Source: Atrina japonica (taxonomy: Eukaryota > Mollusca > Bivalvia > Pterioida > Pinnidae). From it: a stretch of 64,000 bases of DNA. Of the stretch, positions 35,291 through 64,000 are shown one piece after another; position 1 is the first letter of the stretch, and each line of letters starts with the position of its first letter. The stretch is taken from contig BROG01000247.1 in the NCBI GenBank assembly GCA_030159075.1, forward strand, positions 525,001-589,000, written 5' to 3'. The notes beneath the pieces were generated by a model. That model saw only the letters and a list, made by a program, of their open reading frames with translations, was not told the DNA's origin and made no database searches. Both the position numbers and the translations under genes were made by a program.

Positions 35291-36603
35291 GCAAGTTCAA
35301 GCTTATACTAACAAAATTACATATTGAATAACAATAATGTTCAGGTGACAAAATAAATAAAATCATTTTTTTTCTCATCATACATGTACAATATTGAAAT
35401 AGAAGTAATAAACATGAAGTAGTAAGAGCTTTTGAGCAGTCTACCAACTGACCAGTTATCTTCAATGAATGCAAAAGGTTTATCTGCTACCTCAAAACAG
35501 GGGTGTCAAAAGCAGTACTTACACCTATAAATATACCCATAATTTTTCTCACAATATGAAATTCTGTGTGTATTATAAATATGACAATAAACACGAAATA
35601 TTAATACTAGAGGAAAGACTTACATATTTTAGGTAAGTACACAATCCTTGCTTACAATCAATACACTTTCCTTTGTATCCTGCATAACTTGTTGATTATC
35701 TATGAGGAAGAACTGTAAACATTTACAAGTAATCCTAAAACACTACAGCAATAGATTTCTAACTATCAGCTATTTTAATATAAACATTAATTATATATTA
35801 AGATCATAGTAATAGAAACATCTGTGAGGAAAAAAATTACAATTTTGTGATGAAAATAAATAAATATGAATTTCATTTCTTAACTTCATTTGTTTTCTAG
35901 ATTTTATGGTGGCAAATTACATATTCGTTCTAAAAACTTAAAATCTGTTAATGGTACTCCACATGTCTATCACAATGTTCCTTTTCAGAGAAAAAAAGTT
36001 CATCAATACAATTTAAAAATAAAAATGATTTTTGCCTCATTGGCATGCAATAACTGTAACTGAAATGTTATTTGACATATTTAAAAGATGCAATCACCTG
36101 TTCCAATTTTTTTTATAAAATACCAACAATTCCATCATGTTGAAATATATTCTGATAATTCGACTTTGAAAGTGAAAATGAAGTATAAATCTATATTTAA
36201 GTCCTGCTAAAGAGACAGAACAGACATCAGTAGAGTCTATGAGGTATACATTCCTCAGTTTATAGAATGTGAAAGTTGTAGTTGCTTTGTTTCTATATTC
36301 TGACAGGTCATTACAAACATGAGATACCTGTCAGTGACCTTTATGTATGTATTTTACATGTAGTTTGAGGCTTTGACTCTTAATGTGAATTTCTATCATT
36401 CAACAGACATTCTGATTGATTCAGTGGTCTGTGCTGTAAACAAAATGAACATGCTACTGGATATGAATAAATGAATAATGACCTTCCCCCGACCCCCAAA
36501 ACAAATTTCTCATGTGATACAGCACTTAATTTTTCTCTTCCTTAGTAATTAGATTTGTTTTGTTTAAATATTGTTTTATCAATTATGCAACTCAACAATT
36601 TTT

Positions 36604-36750
36604 AAGTTATATGGTTGTCAGTTTTTAATGGTGGAGGAGATAACCCGGTTTGAATGTTCACAGGAAGAGACCACCAACCTTCCACAAGTAACCAGGAAAA
36701 CTTTCTTATGAAATCAGTTTAGGTTCCAGTGGGGCTCAAATCACTCGACC
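36604..36750 (-). mobile_element. SINE fragment (family of 59437-59690)
   Basis: Shares 'gtcagtttttaatggtggag', 'aagagaccaccaacctt' and 'ggttccagtgggg' with the other copies. Confidence 0.65.
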
Positions 36751-37202
36751 ACCCTCACCATAGATAGAGAATAAGTATTACAATCATGCAGACTCGGACA
36801 AAATAGAATAGATAAAGACTGAATTAAATATAGATTATAAAAACAAAGAGTCAACATTGTAGATAAGATCATATTTCAGACACTTGTGTAAACTCAAACC
36901 TATTCTGATTCGTGCTAACAAATGCACAAACATTGTTGGTAAAGCAATAAGAAGAGCTTGATCCATGAACAATGGCAAAGACTTTAAACCCCACATATCA
37001 TAATAGCATGATCTAATACAAAGATAGTCATATCATTGTGATAATGGGTGAGGAAACGGTAACATTAATCAGTTTTCAAGCAAACTACAGCAGCCACAGT
37101 TTATCTAAAGATAGAAAACAAGTCAAACTGTACAGGTGATATTGGAGCTGTCAGTAAGATTTTCTATCTTTGTGTCTCCTTTGTAAAGAATGTCCAACAG
37201 AT

Positions 37203-37208
37203 TTTATT
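37203..37208 (-). promoter_or_regulatory. HAUS6: Candidate HAUS6 polyadenylation signal
   Basis: TTTATT on the plus strand gives AATAAA on the transcript about 110 bases after the stop codon. Other AATAAA words exist in this AT-rich DNA, so it is only the nearest candidate. Confidence 0.4.
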
Positions 37209-37316
37209 CTCGTTGTTCGGCATTCTGTAACCTTTACAAAGGACTGGCCGATTGTTCTCTAGGGAACAAGGGAAATTGATAAGAGAATCAAAACTGTATA
37301 TTACATGTAGTTATCC

Positions 37317-63247
<25,931 letters not shown>

Positions 63248-64000
63248 CTGTAGGTACAAAATCAATTATTTTCAACAGAATGTAGAATGTAGAATGTGTC
63301 TATGGAATAGTAATGACAGTCTCATTCATGAGCTGCATTCTCAAGGAAATCTATATATGTATTGTTGATTGTATACCTAGAAATTTTTGCCTACATTTAA
63401 TTTTCACCATTTCCATCCTTAGATGTGAAGGGGAATTTAAGATGAAGGCGAAATGTAAAGCTAATAATTAGAAGGCAAATTTAAGACAGAGCAAACATGA
63501 TTTCCATCACAAAGGGGCAAAAATAAGCATGGGCGAAAACTTCAAGATTTACAGTATCTTCTCCAGAAAAATTCTGTATTTCATTTGTTTTAATGGTATT
63601 TTATGCCATAATCAACAATATTTTATGTATGAGTTGCTTGAGGCCAATTTTAACAAATGAGAAGAAAACTTGGTTACCATGTACCCAGGAAAACATCACC
63701 AGCCTGGCAAAATTCCCCACAAAAGCAAATGAATATTGTTGCAAGACTTTGTGATTTAAAACATGATATCAACCTACTCTGCCTTCTTGAGAAAACCAGA
63801 AAAGGTTGTTAACACATTATAATCAGGGTAATAAAAAAAAAAAAACGAGCGAAAATTTTGGATCCATCAAACATTGTTTATTCATCAGACAAAAACAGTT
63901 TAAAGGTACTTTTTTATGGGAAAAGTAGTTTGTGCAAGTAACTTTGTGAACTGTATAATACGTCATCAGCTTCAGAGAGGGGTTACATGGATTCACAAAA
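63248..64000. other. HAUS6: Right edge, HAUS6 intron sequence
   Basis: No upstream HAUS6 exon (expected to encode the short N-terminal segment) could be recognised. A SINE fragment lies at 63644-63730 (reverse; 'gagaagaaaacttggttaccatgtaccca'). Confidence 0.5.

Larger units (their letters stand above)
34841..37200. other. Intergenic region downstream of HAUS6
   Basis: AT-rich. Contains the MITE at 35146-35290 and the SINE piece at 36604-36750. No other gene seen. Confidence 0.5.

Overview
The window looks like nuclear DNA from a bivalve mollusc. The support is a spliced animal gene with typical GT/AG introns, an AT-rich background, many microsatellites, a tRNA-headed SINE whose tail resembles molluscan SINEs, and several short dispersed repeat families of a kind common in bivalve genomes. 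The phylum is inferred. I cannot name a species. There is no operon structure and no CRISPR.

Layout. (1) 1-11 kb: a minus-strand single-ORF gene for a RING E3 ligase with a C-terminal beta-propeller (TRIM/NHL-like, no B-box; 6974-9343). A frameshifted tandem relative at 3105-4561 has lost the RING half. A 164-bp PIF/Harbinger-type MITE with TTA target duplications lies at 1238-1401. (2) 11-29 kb: a block made entirely of repeats. A ~1.38-kb tandem satellite (three copies, 12092-26009) was interrupted by an L1/Tx1-like LINE on the minus strand (12414-22154, 14-bp target duplication). That LINE was itself interrupted by an LTR retrotransposon (16511-20794, 4-bp duplication CATT). The LTR element has near-identical LTRs, a tRNA-Ser-like primer site, a broken gag and a stub of pol. 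It lacks reverse transcriptase and integrase but carries an array of hairpins before its polypurine tract. To the right of the satellite is a ~3.1-kb fold-back composite (25999-29157) with an array of TGTGCGCACA palindromes and an inserted SINE. (3) 29-37 kb: repeat fragments and no convincing gene. (4) 37.3-63.2 kb: most of a minus-strand gene for HAUS6, the augmin subunit. I resolved 16 exons by homology, splice sites and matching phases (one tentative). The start of the protein lies beyond the right edge. Its introns carry MITEs, SINE pieces, minisatellites and microsatellites.

The two host genes have unrelated jobs: ubiquitin ligation, probably innate-immune or regulatory, and spindle microtubule nucleation. 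The most interesting signals are the three-level nested insertion, the hairpin array in the gag-only LTR element, the duplicated phase-1 exon and recurrent T-P-R-N motifs in HAUS6, the RING-less ligase copy, and several inverted-repeat elements with clear flanking duplications.
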